The notes under the pieces are model-generated. The model saw only the letters and a program-made list of their open reading frames with translations, did not search any database and was not told the origin of the DNA. A stretch of 64,000 nucleotides of DNA from Legionella quinlivanii (GTDB lineage Bacteria > Pseudomonadota > Gammaproteobacteria > Legionellales > Legionellaceae): NCBI RefSeq assembly GCF_900461555.1, contig NZ_UGOX01000001.1, positions 2,245,501 through 2,309,500 of the forward strand, read 5' to 3'. The first letter of the stretch is position 1. Each line of letters begins with the position of its first letter. Both the position numbers and the translations under genes were made by a program. Positions 36,461-44,859 of the stretch are shown in pieces.

Positions 36461-38382
36461 TGTTATTTTTGGAAATTGTATTAAGCATTCATTGCCTGAT
36501 ATTATTAAGCTCCTGGTTTATCCGGCTTCCCTGGCTTACGGAGCAACCCTCACTTAAACTAAAGCTCACCCGTCTTTTATTAGCCAGTTGCGTCATTTCG
36601 CCGCTTATAATTCAAAGCATTCCTTCAACGCCGAACATAAAACTGCCAAAACTCGTCTCGCTGGACAGTCTGCAACACTACATAAAGCGGCCAGTTGTAA
36701 GCAATGACTTAACCCAATCAGCTCTTGACTCCCCGATACCCAAGGTTAGCGAGCTAAGTTATCTAAAACTGTTTCTGCTGCTATTTAGTTTATTTATTTC
36801 CATTCGCACTTATTGGGTATATGCGGATTGGACTAGATTACGCAGTCTTTTAAGCGAGGCCATTCCTTATCGAAGCGCTGGTAGATTGCGGGTGAAAGTC
36901 TCTGATCAATGCCATATCCCCTTTTCTGTCAATCTGTTTGGAAAAGCTTATATAGTGTTGCCGGTTTCATTATTGTCTACTCCTAAATACGCAAAAATTG
37001 CGATTGCTCATGAGGGTCAGCATCATCGAAACGGAGATTGCGTATGGGCATATATAGTTGAAGTTTTAAGAATTATTTTCTTTGCCAATCCCGGTATGGC
37101 TCAGTGGCAGCGGATCTTAAGCGATTTACAAGAATGCGCATGTGACGAAAAAGTAGTCAACCGCCGCAACATTTTAGCACTTGATTATGGCCGCTGCCTT
37201 TTCCATGTTGTACAAAACTTGTCTTGTAATTCTATGCAATCAATTCCTGCGTTTGCCTGCACGGTAGGTATGGCTTTAAGCAAAGAAAATAAAGACTCCG
37301 CTTTTATTATCAGGAGGATTTCAATGTTAAACCAATACTCAGGCAATAGACCCCGAAAAATGCTATCGGGAACAGCGATTGCCGTATTTTCCATCTTGCT
37401 GCCGCTCTGCGTGGCCTATTCCGCCACCGGCACATTAAGCGCAGCGCAGATAAAAGAAATGGACTTATCCGCGCTCGATCAAAGAATTCAGGCGATTGCA
37501 GAAAAGGAAGTCAGTAAAGCGATTAATCAGTACCATGCAAAATCGGCGGTGGTCGCAATCGCAGATGCCAGAACGGGAAATCTGATTGCTTTTGCTGAAT
37601 TAAGTCAGAGTAAGGGATACCCCAGCTGGAAATCACGTCTTTTCTCACCCGGTTCTACCATCAAACCCTTTATTGCTGCTGCAGCAATGGACTCAGGGAA
37701 AAGCTCAGAAAACCAAGTCTATGATTGCTCTTCACCCTACTCTGTTAATGGAAAAACGTTTAGAGACAGCGATCCGGGCATAACCACCGCCTCTCTGTCA
37801 GAAGCTTTGGCGAAATCCATCAATGTGTGCCTGATTAAAGTGACCGAACAAACGGGAGCTCCGATCATTAAAGAAAAACTAAGCCAGTTTGGATTTGACA
37901 TGAAGACCGGTTGGCAATCTGGCCAAAATGAAAGCCTTCAGCTTGCAGAAACCGCTGTGGGGGAAAATATTCCGGTAACAATTGGATCGCTCACTCAGTC
38001 TTATGCCATCCTGGCGAATAAAGGCCATCTGTTTTCACCCGCACGTCCTGCCGTCATTTCAGAACAAACCGCCAGTTCTATCACTCATATGCTTGAAAAT
38101 GTGGTGAAGAAAGGAACAGGCAAACTTGCTGATATTCCAGACATTGAAGTCGCAGGTAAAACAGGAACACTTCTGGAAAATCCTCAAGATCCCCAAGGAC
38201 TTAAGCTCGCCCTGTTTGCCGGATATATTCCTGCAAATGCACCCCGCTATGTGATTACCGTCATCGTTGAAGAGGGTCATTTTACCAAGAATGGCGAGGT
38301 ATTGAGTAATGGTGGAGAACTTGCGGCTCCCGTATTTCGCGAGATTGCTATTGAAAGTATGAACGTAAGCGCTACAAGATAA
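36460..38382 (+). CDS. M56 membrane protease fused to penicillin-binding transpeptidase domain (BlaR1-like sensor)
   Basis: 640 residues. N-terminal membrane helices (about 1-110), then the M56 zinc-protease region with HEGQH (184-188) and ECACDEKVV, then a membrane helix (about 305-325). The C-terminal domain (about 345-640) is a transpeptidase: SPGSTIKPF (Ser399, Lys402), SIN (near 456) and KTG (567-569). Classical BlaR1 carries a class D beta-lactamase-like sensor with STYK; here the sensor looks like a class B penicillin-binding protein (e.g. FtsI: AVGENIPVTIGSLTQSYAILA). It should bind beta-lactams covalently and then trigger cleavage of the repressor. Translationally coupled to the repressor. 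Confidence 0.87.
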   Translation: MLFLEIVLSIHCLILLSSWFIRLPWLTEQPSLKLKLTRLLLASCVISPLIIQSIPSTPNIKLPKLVSLDSLQHYIKRPVVSNDLTQSALDSPIPKVSELSYLKLFLLLFSLFISIRTYWVYADWTRLRSLLSEAIPYRSAGRLRVKVSDQCHIPFSVNLFGKAYIVLPVSLLSTPKYAKIAIAHEGQHHRNGDCVWAYIVEVLRIIFFANPGMAQWQRILSDLQECACDEKVVNRRNILALDYGRCLFHVVQNLSCNSMQSIPAFACTVGMALSKENKDSAFIIRRISMLNQYSGNRPRKMLSGTAIAVFSILLPLCVAYSATGTLSAAQIKEMDLSALDQRIQAIAEKEVSKAINQYHAKSAVVAIADARTGNLIAFAELSQSKGYPSWKSRLFSPGSTIKPFIAAAAMDSGKSSENQVYDCSSPYSVNGKTFRDSDPGITTASLSEALAKSINVCLIKVTEQTGAPIIKEKLSQFGFDMKTGWQSGQNESLQLAETAVGENIPVTIGSLTQSYAILANKGHLFSPARPAVISEQTASSITHMLENVVKKGTGKLADIPDIEVAGKTGTLLENPQDPQGLKLALFAGYIPANAPRYVITVIVEEGHFTKNGEVLSNGGELAAPVFREIAIESMNVSATR

Positions 38383-38425
38383 TCCTCCCCTCTGCATTAG
38401 CAGAGGGATAACCAGAGAAATAATA

Positions 38426-39229
38426 ATGAAACAATACGCCTTGCTGCTTCTTTTACCTGTATTAGCTTTTGGTTCTTCCCTTCCACCTCAGAGAAGCTGT
38501 TTTCTGATCAAGGAAAATCAAAGGATCCTGAAACAGGAAGGAGAGGACTGTAATCAACGCTATGCCCCCGCATCCACCTTTAAAATCGCATTAAGTCTTA
38601 TGGGCTTTGATTCAGGTATTTTAAAAGATCCGCTTCATCCGCTGTGGCCCTATAAAAAGGAATATGAACTGTATCTTAATGTATGGAAATACCCTCACAA
38701 TCCCAGTACCTGGATAAGAGATTCCTGCGTCTGGTATTCTCAAGAGTTAACAAGACAACTGGGCATGCCCCGTTTTAAAGCTTATGTGCAGGCATTCGAT
38801 TACGGTAATCAGGATGTTTCTGGTGATAAGGGGCAAAATAACGGTTTAACTCATGCCTGGCTATCAAGCTCTCTCGCCATTTCTCCGACAGAACAAGTGG
38901 ACTTTCTTCAAAAGCTAATCAATCATCAATTACCCCTGCAAGACAAAGCCTATGCCATGACCAAAAAAATCCTCTTTATTCAGGAGCTGGTCGGCGGCTG
39001 GAAGTTATATGGAAAAACGGGTAGTGGACAGCAATTATCGGCGGACAAAAGCCATAAATTAAACTTGCAGCATGGATGGTTTGTGGGCTGGATAGAAAAG
39101 GATGGACGCGTTATTCGCTTTGCAAGTCATATGGCTGACAGCAAGGAGGAGTCGAGTTTCGCAAGCTTCAGAGTAAAAAATGAAATGATGATAAAATTAT
39201 GGTATCTCATTAATGAACTGGAGAAATGA
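38426..39229 (+). CDS. Class D beta-lactamase
   Basis: 267 residues with signal peptide (1-16). Class D motifs: STFK (Ser50-Lys53), SCV in WIRDSCVWYSQE, YGN in FDYGNQDVSG and KTG in LYGKTGSG, plus WLSSSLAIS. The Lys of STFK would be carboxylated in the active enzyme. Family OXA; L. gormanii OXA-29 is a known Legionella relative. Lies 43 bp after the sensor gene in the same direction, so its expression should follow the repressor-sensor pair. Hydrolytic range cannot be predicted. Confidence 0.94.
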   Translation: MKQYALLLLLPVLAFGSSLPPQRSCFLIKENQRILKQEGEDCNQRYAPASTFKIALSLMGFDSGILKDPLHPLWPYKKEYELYLNVWKYPHNPSTWIRDSCVWYSQELTRQLGMPRFKAYVQAFDYGNQDVSGDKGQNNGLTHAWLSSSLAISPTEQVDFLQKLINHQLPLQDKAYAMTKKILFIQELVGGWKLYGKTGSGQQLSADKSHKLNLQHGWFVGWIEKDGRVIRFASHMADSKEESSFASFRVKNEMMIKLWYLINELEK

Positions 39230-39301
39230 TCAAATAGCGAGGCCAGAGGTTTAATGCTAAACTGCAATCGCCTTCATAAGAATATTCAAGGAAAGAACAC
39301 T

Positions 39302-39745
39302 ATGAAACGTATATCCATTGCCGCTGTATTACTGTCTGTTTCCTCCTGTGCTCTGGCTGCCACCCTCACATCGATGAGTCAATCGGAAGTCAGCGATGCC
39401 TTAGGCGATAAAACGCTTACCACCATATCCGCAGCAACGCTTAATGGTAAAGTGCTCCCTGACAGTTTCACCGGTTATTTTGCTAAAGACGGTAAAATGA
39501 TGGGTGGATTTGCTCAAAAAACAGCGGATGCTCCGCAAAATGATAAAGGAACCTGGCGGGTTAAAGAGGATGGCAGTGTTTGCATGACCTGGGAACACTG
39601 GTTTAACGCAAAAGAGGAATGTGTTTATTTTTATAAGCTTAATAATGGATTGCTGGCAGTAGGTGCGGATCAGAATTTTGAAAGTGTTATTTTGAATTCA
39701 GAGATTAAATCGGGTAATCAGCTTTCATCCAGTCAGGGTCAATAA
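39302..39745 (+). CDS. Small exported protein (DUF995-like)
   Basis: 147 residues from ATG 39302 (AAGGA upstream; the longer frame at 39254 is unsupported). Signal peptide 1-19 (MKRISIAAVLLSVSSCALA). The mature domain, with GTWRVKEDGSVCMTWEHWF and EECVYFYKLNNG, looks like the small beta-rich DUF995 type, with two cysteines likely in a disulfide. It follows the beta-lactamase gene by 72 bp and may be in the same operon, but a link to beta-lactam response is not evident from sequence. Confidence 0.75.
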   Translation: MKRISIAAVLLSVSSCALAATLTSMSQSEVSDALGDKTLTTISAATLNGKVLPDSFTGYFAKDGKMMGGFAQKTADAPQNDKGTWRVKEDGSVCMTWEHWFNAKEECVYFYKLNNGLLAVGADQNFESVILNSEIKSGNQLSSSQGQ

Positions 39746-39762
39746 CATGATTTGATCTTTTC

Positions 39763-39912
39763 TGGATGCCCCGAACAAGTCGTGGCACGTAGATAGAAGT
39801 CTTCACTTCCCTCCCCAGGTGCCTCGAACAAGCCCCCTACGTGCCTCGAACAAGCCCCCCTACGTGCCTCGAACAAGCCCCCCTACGTGCCACGACTTGT
39901 TCGGGGCATCCA
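39763..39912. repeat. Inverted-repeat element with three tandem units
   Basis: A 150-bp element between two convergent genes. The outer arms (39763-39792 and 39883-39912) are 30 bp and perfectly complementary, opening with TGGATGCCCCGAACAAG. Inside, three tandem units of 22, 23 and 23 bp (39819-39840, 39841-39863, 39864-39886), each GTGCCTCGAACAAGCCCC..TAC, are themselves related to the arms. Confidence 0.9.
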
Positions 39913-39917
39913 TAGAT

Positions 39918-40694
39918 CTAACCACCTGGCAGCGGAGCTGTTTCTTTTACAGCAATCATTTCCTCATATTCTGTCACGCTGTGAGGCTTGTAAAAGTTCC
40001 AGAAATGACGTTTCATTTCGCAGAGGTCTTTAATTCTGTTTTTAATGGCAGCCTCATCAAAATGCTTGGTTTCATCAATAACGTCACTCAAAACCTCTTT
40101 TAATAATCGCACTTTTTCGGAGTTTTCGCCGCAGGTTTTTCGATTGATCCCTTTACTGATATTAAAAATCAGTTTTTTTAGAATTTCACGATATTCTGTT
40201 CTTTTGACATGATTTACAATTGGCTCATTCAAAAAAGTTTTTAATTGCTCAATTCCTTCATCAGATCTTGAGGAGATTATCAGGTGGCTGAGCCTGGCTT
40301 TATCAGCCAATTGAGTAAAGCTGATCAGTGCGTTCTGATTCTGAATATCGCATTTTGTACCCAGAAGTATCACTTTGGATTTTGGATGCTTTCTGGTAAT
40401 TTCGTCAATCTTTTGTTGATAATCGGCTATATTCAGAGGCGCATCCAATGAAATATCAACACAGTATAGTATGGTTTGTACACCATTAAGATAGGCACTA
40501 CCCAGACTTTCATTAAAAGGGTCATCTACTGTGTCACAAAGCTGGGCTCTTTTTTTTCCACAGGAATACTCAAAAAAATCATGACCAATGGTTCTTCGGT
40601 ATGAGGTTTGGAAGGAACTTCCAATCAATCGGCGAACAAGCTGCGTTTTGCCGGTATTCGGTTTACCCAGTATCGCAATTTTATATAATGACAT
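39918..40694 (-). CDS. Rab/Ras-like small GTPase domain protein, effector candidate
   Basis: 258 residues from ATG 40694 (GGAG 8 bases upstream; a longer frame begins at 40724). Ras-superfamily motifs in order: P-loop GKPNTGKT (10-17), switch I TIGHDF (35-40; Rab TIGVDF), G3 CDTVDD (53-58; normal DTAGQ, so the catalytic Gln is absent), G4 GTKCD (112-116) and G5 SSR (141-143). The fold extends to about 165; the last 90 residues are helical and charged, ending EMIAVKETAPLPGG. Legionella genomes are known to encode Rab-like effectors, so a host-facing GTPase is likely. Slow or absent intrinsic hydrolysis is expected from the G3 change. Confidence 0.8.
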   Translation of the reverse strand: MSLYKIAILGKPNTGKTQLVRRLIGSSFQTSYRRTIGHDFFEYSCGKKRAQLCDTVDDPFNESLGSAYLNGVQTILYCVDISLDAPLNIADYQQKIDEITRKHPKSKVILLGTKCDIQNQNALISFTQLADKARLSHLIISSRSDEGIEQLKTFLNEPIVNHVKRTEYREILKKLIFNISKGINRKTCGENSEKVRLLKEVLSDVIDETKHFDEAAIKNRIKDLCEMKRHFWNFYKPHSVTEYEEMIAVKETAPLPGG

Positions 40695-41086
40695 TATATA
40701 AACTCCATCAAGCGAGGACTTCATTCACATGGAATTTTGTCCATCCTTGTTAAATGCCTGTAATTAGCCTGCTGACTTTTTGGCTGATTCTGCCTCAATA
40801 TTCAGGATTACATCGTAACTCCCCAGGTTGTGGATAAGTTTGATCTTAATTGAATCAAACGTCTCAACGTCATCCTGAACGCAGTGAAGGATCTGGGGAG
40901 TTACATTATCTCTACAAGAGCTGTGCACAATTGTACTGATTTGTCGCTGGTCTGTCCATTTCCAAAGTGGTCAATACAGTAATAGTCTTATGGTACTTTT
41001 TAAAAGAGGAAGTGTTGATTTTATTCCCTCTCTCTAACTCTCTTCCCTAAGGGGCGAGAGGATATAAAGGAAAATATCTACTGTGG
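40695..41086. other. 392-bp intergenic region with two repeats
   Basis: Holds a 90-bp element with 12-bp inverted ends (GTAACTCCCCAG at 40815-40826 and CTGGGGAGTTAC at 40893-40904) enclosing CGTCATCCTGAACGCAGTGA, and a pyrimidine-run hairpin repeat at 41025-41075 (relative of 18360-18411). No gene is seen. Confidence 0.8.
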
Positions 41087-41743
41087 TCATTTATTTTTGG
41101 TTAAAGAATAGACTTGTTCAGCCCCCTGCCTTAACCCACGGTTTTGAAGATGAGAAGGGACATCAAAAGGTTTATTATATAGTTGATTTATATTAAAACA
41201 GGCACTGTACAGTTCAGTCACCTCCTGTTCATCTACTGAAAATGGTGGTCCTCGCATCTCGTCCTGGTTGTAGCTTGTTGTGATCAAAAACATCTTTGTT
41301 TCTGGCCGAATCAGTTCCGTTAAATGCCTGGCATAGGCTTGACGAAGCTCTGCCGTTAAAGCAATCAGCGCTGCCCGATCGTAAACTGCATCGATGTTGC
41401 CAATAACAGACGGTCTGATTTCGAAAAAATCACCTGATAACAAAGTGATGGTGCCGCTGCTATAGACTGTGAAATTGTCGACTTCGACTATCCTGCAAGG
41501 AATCTTGTTTTCTTCAAAAAAAGCATCACAAGCCATTTGACTGTATTCAACGCCAATGACCAGATAGTCCTGTTCTGAAAGCCATAGCATATCTATACTC
41601 TGCCCGCACAAGGGCACAAAAATACGAGAACCCGGAGCTAAATTCAAAGACGGAAAATAGCGCTGCATGAGTTTATTGGGTTGCTGCTGATTAAATCCAA
41701 TATCCCTGGCCTGCCATTTCTCTTCCCAATAATTTTTATCCAT
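41087..41743 (-). CDS. tpm: Thiopurine S-methyltransferase
   Basis: 218-residue SAM-dependent methyltransferase, normal bacterial length. Matches the family through YWEEKWQARDIGFNQQQPN, IFVPLCGQSIDMLWLSEQ (SAM motif), VIGVEYSQMACDAFF and AVYDRAALIALTAELRQAYA. In other bacteria Tpm methylates thiopurines, selenium and tellurium compounds. Stands alone between repeats and the two paralogous small genes. Confidence 0.93.
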   Translation of the reverse strand: MDKNYWEEKWQARDIGFNQQQPNKLMQRYFPSLNLAPGSRIFVPLCGQSIDMLWLSEQDYLVIGVEYSQMACDAFFEENKIPCRIVEVDNFTVYSSGTITLLSGDFFEIRPSVIGNIDAVYDRAALIALTAELRQAYARHLTELIRPETKMFLITTSYNQDEMRGPPFSVDEQEVTELYSACFNINQLYNKPFDVPSHLQNRGLRQGAEQVYSLTKNK

Positions 41744-41872
41744 GCAGAAACCTCGCCTTACTAATCAGTCACAAGGCCTTGATTATGCCATGAAGTATTA
41801 TTCAGCTAAAGATTGGTTTTTTTTTCAGGTTTGTAAAAAAATAGGGGGAATGGGCAGGAATTACTTTGAAAC

Positions 41873-41891
41873 CCTCCGCTTTCGCGGAAGG
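41873..41891. repeat. Hairpin CCTCCGC...GCGG downstream of paralogue 1
   Basis: CCTCCGC-TTTC-GCGGAAGG lies 18 bases beyond the end of the gene at 41909. The same hairpin (CCCCTCCGC-CTTT-GCGGAAGGG, 42567-42588) lies beyond the end of its paralogue at 42615, so the duplicated unit may include it. No T run follows, so a terminator is uncertain. Confidence 0.5.
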
Positions 41892-41908
41892 TGAACATAT
41901 TCCGGGAT

Positions 41909-42343
41909 TTAGGCAAATGAAAGATCTTGACTAGACTCATCTTCTTCAGAGCATGAAGGCAGTGAATTCCAGGCAGCCCCAGCGAAATCAGCTATATTTA
42001 AAAGCGAACCCACTAATGTGATAGCAAGAAAAGCCAGACTATAAACTGCTAGCTCTTTAGCATTACTCATTGCCTTATTTCCGTCTGCCTTATTGAAGGC
42101 TAAGTAATTACAAAGTCCCCAGAAAACACTAGCTGCAGCAGCCAGAGCCAATCCAGCAGTTATCACAGTGCCAATAACTGGAGCTGTTACTATACTTAAA
42201 AGTCTGGATGAAAAATCCCAAACAGATTCAAAGGCCTCAAACAAGTGGATTTTTTTTTCGGCTGAGATGTCATTATCATTTTGAGTAATTGCGGAACTAA
42301 GCGTAGTTCCAAATAAATTTAATCCAAAATGTCGCTTTTTCAT
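41909..42343 (-). CDS. Paralogous small membrane protein 1, effector candidate
   Basis: 144 residues from ATG 42343 (GAGGATAAAA just upstream; a TTG at 42358 is the longer frame). Two hydrophobic segments (about 50-80 and 95-125) flank the shared core FWGLCNYLAFNK. Shared with the neighbour at 42615: LNLFGTT near the start, FESVWDFSSRLLS, GLCNYLA and a C-terminal SLPSCSEEDESSQDLSFA. The acidic tail looks like an E-block secretion signal. I recognise no family. Both genes share a conserved 33-bp upstream block (42366-42398 here). Confidence 0.8.
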   Translation of the reverse strand: MKKRHFGLNLFGTTLSSAITQNDNDISAEKKIHLFEAFESVWDFSSRLLSIVTAPVIGTVITAGLALAAAASVFWGLCNYLAFNKADGNKAMSNAKELAVYSLAFLAITLVGSLLNIADFAGAAWNSLPSCSEEDESSQDLSFA

Positions 42344-42365
42344 TTTTATCCTCTTCAACTCTTAA

Positions 42366-42398
42366 AAAAGAAGCCAATTCTAACATGCTGTAGAAAAA
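42366..42398 (-). promoter_or_regulatory. Conserved upstream block of paralogue 1
   Basis: A 33-bp block 23 bases upstream of the start matches 43055-43087 in 28 of 33 positions, including AACAT.CTGTAGAAAAA. On the minus strand TTTTTCTACAG.ATGTTA offers a -10-like element. Conservation beyond the ribosome site suggests shared regulation or recent duplication. Confidence 0.6.
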
Positions 42399-42566
42399 CA
42401 ATACAATTAATTTCTAACAGAATCCTTATTTTATTAAAACTTAATCTAACAGCATAAATTATAAGCCAATTAAATTTTGCTTACTTACATGAAATATGAT
42501 CCAGGCAAGAATCAAAGTGTCCTAATTTTAATAAACTGATGGGAAGATGAAAGGATGAGTTTAAAT

Positions 42567-42588
42567 CCCCTCCGCCTTTGCGGAAGGG
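42567..42588. repeat. Hairpin CCCCTCCGC...GCGG downstream of paralogue 2
   Basis: CCCCTCCGC-CTTT-GCGGAAGGG lies 27 bases beyond the stop of the gene at 42615 and matches the hairpin beyond paralogue 1 (41873-41891). Confidence 0.5.
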
Positions 42589-42614
42589 AAATATGCTCTT
42601 TAATGCAAGCTTGT

Positions 42615-43037
42615 TTAGATGGAAGGAGATTCACTTAAGTTTTCTTCTTCGGAACACGAGGGCAGTGTATTCCATAAAGCGCCGCCAAAATCCACTATAT
42701 TGCAAGGTACACTTGCTAGACCTACAAGTAAAATCGCCAGAGAAAAACCTATATTTTCGCTAGCTTTATTCATTGTATGATTCCCACCTTTTATATTGCC
42801 AGCCAGGTAGTTGCAAAGCCCCCATAAAAACTGAGCAGCTGCTACTATAGCAAATCCCGCAGATACTGTCGTAATAATGATGGGAGCGACAGCCAGACTG
42901 ATTAGTCGAGATGCAAAATCTGAAACTGACTCAAATTTATCATAAAAGCGAACTTGATCTTCTTTATGTTTCTCATCATCCGTCATAATACGAAGTGCAG
43001 TAGTTCCAAATAAATTAGTTGAAAAAAAACGTGCCAT
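42615..43037 (-). CDS. Paralogous small membrane protein 2, effector candidate
   Basis: 140 residues from ATG 43037 (AAGGGG 7 bases upstream). Homologous over its length to the gene at 41909: NLFGTT, FESVSDFASRLIS, FLWGLCNYLAGN, IVDFGGALWNTLPSCSEEE. Two membrane segments and a short acidic C-terminus (EEENLSESPSI). The two copies are roughly 45 percent identical by eye. A duplicated pair with divergence suggests distinct roles or host targets. Family unknown. Confidence 0.8.
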   Translation of the reverse strand: MARFFSTNLFGTTALRIMTDDEKHKEDQVRFYDKFESVSDFASRLISLAVAPIIITTVSAGFAIVAAAQFLWGLCNYLAGNIKGGNHTMNKASENIGFSLAILLVGLASVPCNIVDFGGALWNTLPSCSEEENLSESPSI

Positions 43038-43054
43038 TTGTTATCCCCTTAAAT

Positions 43055-43087
43055 AAAAGAACCCAAGATTAACATACTGTAGAAAAA
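43055..43087 (-). promoter_or_regulatory. Conserved upstream block of paralogue 2
   Basis: Matches 42366-42398 in 28 of 33 positions and lies 18 bases upstream of the start. See that entry for the likely -10 element. Confidence 0.6.
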
Positions 43088-43233
43088 TTAGGCAAGTGTT
43101 TTTTAATAAAAATGAACACCAGCCACTAAAAAATTACTCGACAATCACTTCGTAAAATTTATTTTCCGTCCTTAATTTTTCCTTAATAATTTCTGCTTAG
43201 AATTGCAGGCATTTTGCTTGTTTCAGGTGAATT

Positions 43234-44634
43234 TTGAAAACACTTTACAATCTATGTAATGAAATACAAGAAAAGGAGCTTAGAATCCTCGAAATATTTT
43301 TCTCCTTTTATAAAGAAAATCTTGAAGTGCTTAAAGAGATTAATAAGGGAAACCTTCTCAATGAAACAGATATGAAGCAATTAAAGATTTATTTATATCC
43401 CTTTAAGAACATTCATTCGCTGATCGCTCCAAACACAACCCTGGGCAGCAAAACCATACTGAAATTTTTCACTCTGAATCATCTTAAGGTGACCCCAGAA
43501 GACTCAGAAGATGAGTTGATTAAAAAACTGCTTATGCTGGTTGCTTCGCCTGCATTTCTATCCATCCGTAAAGCAGCAGCTCTTGCCTTAAGCCAATATA
43601 AAGAAGCAAATCAATTTTACCAGCGATTAGCGGAAACGCTGGCCTGGCCCTCTTTAAGATCCCGGCACCTTCAGGACAAACATATTGTTTGCGTCCAGAT
43701 ATTTTCACAATTTGCCATTTTGGGTAAGGAACTTTTTGAGCTCAATCAAAGTACAGGCTCTCGGCTTATCAGCGAAACATTTGTCAACATTGCCGAGTCT
43801 GCGAATCAATTTATTGCCCCTGAACCCGATACAATCAAAGAACTGGAAAGACTCGAAGCCGTCAGGCAAGAACTTCAAAATCAATTGGATCGGCTGGAGC
43901 AAAAAGCCAGGAAACTGCAACAAGCTTCCATGGCGCTGCAGATGAGATTTCAGATAGCTGAACAAATGATGCAAGCTACTGATATACAAAAACAAAATCA
44001 GTTGTATAGCAAGTGGAAAGAAGGCTCATCACCTCTGGAATTTCCATCTGATCCCGCAAGTCTGACAAAACTATCTCAGGAAATTGCCGAACTGGACGCT
44101 CAGTTACAACAGCGAAATGCAGGCATTGAGCCAATCCAAAAACAGATTGACCAGGTAAAACGATTGTTAGACAAGAACAAAATGGAAATTACACAGCATG
44201 ACTCCACTTCAGAAATAACTGTGCATCCTGATGTTTCTACATTGCTTGGTAAGCAGCATAAGTTAGAACCGGTTCAAACTACTTTCCGGGTCGTTGTAGA
44301 AGAGACGCTGACAAATGGAGAAAATCCGGAACCCAATGAACACACACCCAGTGCCGGCACATCAAAACACGGATTTTTAACGAGAGCACGCAGTCTGACA
44401 AATCTTGGCAGAATACGCTCTTCAAGCTCTCCCCAGCAAAAACATACAAGCACTGAAAAGGAAAAACCCTTGCCGCAGAGTTCCTCTAATATCGAAACAA
44501 AAGGGAAAGCCCGAATCCAGTTTTTCACTGATAAGCCTCCTGCTGTCGAGCCATTACCGCCATTGCAGCAAGTAATCAAAGAACTCAAATCAACCAAAGG
44601 TTTTTCATTGGAACCTAAAGGGCTTACCGGGTAA
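43234..44634 (+). CDS. Putative effector with divergent DH-like domain and coiled coil
   Basis: 466 residues; TTG start with AGGTGA upstream. Residues 150-168, HIVCVQIFSQFAILGKELF, align with the DH-domain signature LIKPVQRxxRYPLLLKEL in spacing, though the Arg-Tyr-Pro core is lost; residues 12-35 fit conserved region 1. This is a weaker case than 11620-12633. Then a coiled coil (about 200-245 and 275-320) and a Ser/Pro-rich basic region (360-440). The C-terminus is KSTKGFSLEPKGLTG. A RhoGEF-like fold is inferred; secretion by Dot/Icm is likely from the style. Confidence 0.55.
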   Translation: MKTLYNLCNEIQEKELRILEIFFSFYKENLEVLKEINKGNLLNETDMKQLKIYLYPFKNIHSLIAPNTTLGSKTILKFFTLNHLKVTPEDSEDELIKKLLMLVASPAFLSIRKAAALALSQYKEANQFYQRLAETLAWPSLRSRHLQDKHIVCVQIFSQFAILGKELFELNQSTGSRLISETFVNIAESANQFIAPEPDTIKELERLEAVRQELQNQLDRLEQKARKLQQASMALQMRFQIAEQMMQATDIQKQNQLYSKWKEGSSPLEFPSDPASLTKLSQEIAELDAQLQQRNAGIEPIQKQIDQVKRLLDKNKMEITQHDSTSEITVHPDVSTLLGKQHKLEPVQTTFRVVVEETLTNGENPEPNEHTPSAGTSKHGFLTRARSLTNLGRIRSSSSPQQKHTSTEKEKPLPQSSSNIETKGKARIQFFTDKPPAVEPLPPLQQVIKELKSTKGFSLEPKGLTG

Positions 44635-44654
44635 ATGACAACTTAAAATAAAAA

Positions 44655-44690
44655 TCCCCTCTCCCAAGCTGGGAGAGGGCTAGGGTGAGG
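44655..44690. repeat. Hairpin repeat after the 466-aa gene
   Basis: CCCTCTCCCA-AGC-TGGGAGAGGG (44657-44679) is a perfect 10-bp stem, followed by CTAGGGTGAGGGTTG. It is related to the pyrimidine-run hairpins at 18360 and 41025 and could serve as a terminator for the gene at 43234, although the T run lies on its other side. Confidence 0.6.
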
Positions 44691-44859
44691 GTTGATTCTA
44701 AACCAGCCTCAGTGCCTGCATGAGAATGAAATATTTTGTACACAGAGGCAATCTATTAATTGCATCCAGCTAATCTTGCACAGGCGCATTACAAAACACT
44801 CGACCTGCTTCTTTACTTCTGTCATATTACGGCTGGAAGTGACCTTTAAAGGACTTATT

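Noticed and set aside
39819-39886. Three tandem units could be a CRISPR array.
   Set aside because: Units directly abut with no spacers, have related sequence to the flanking inverted arms, and no cas genes are near.
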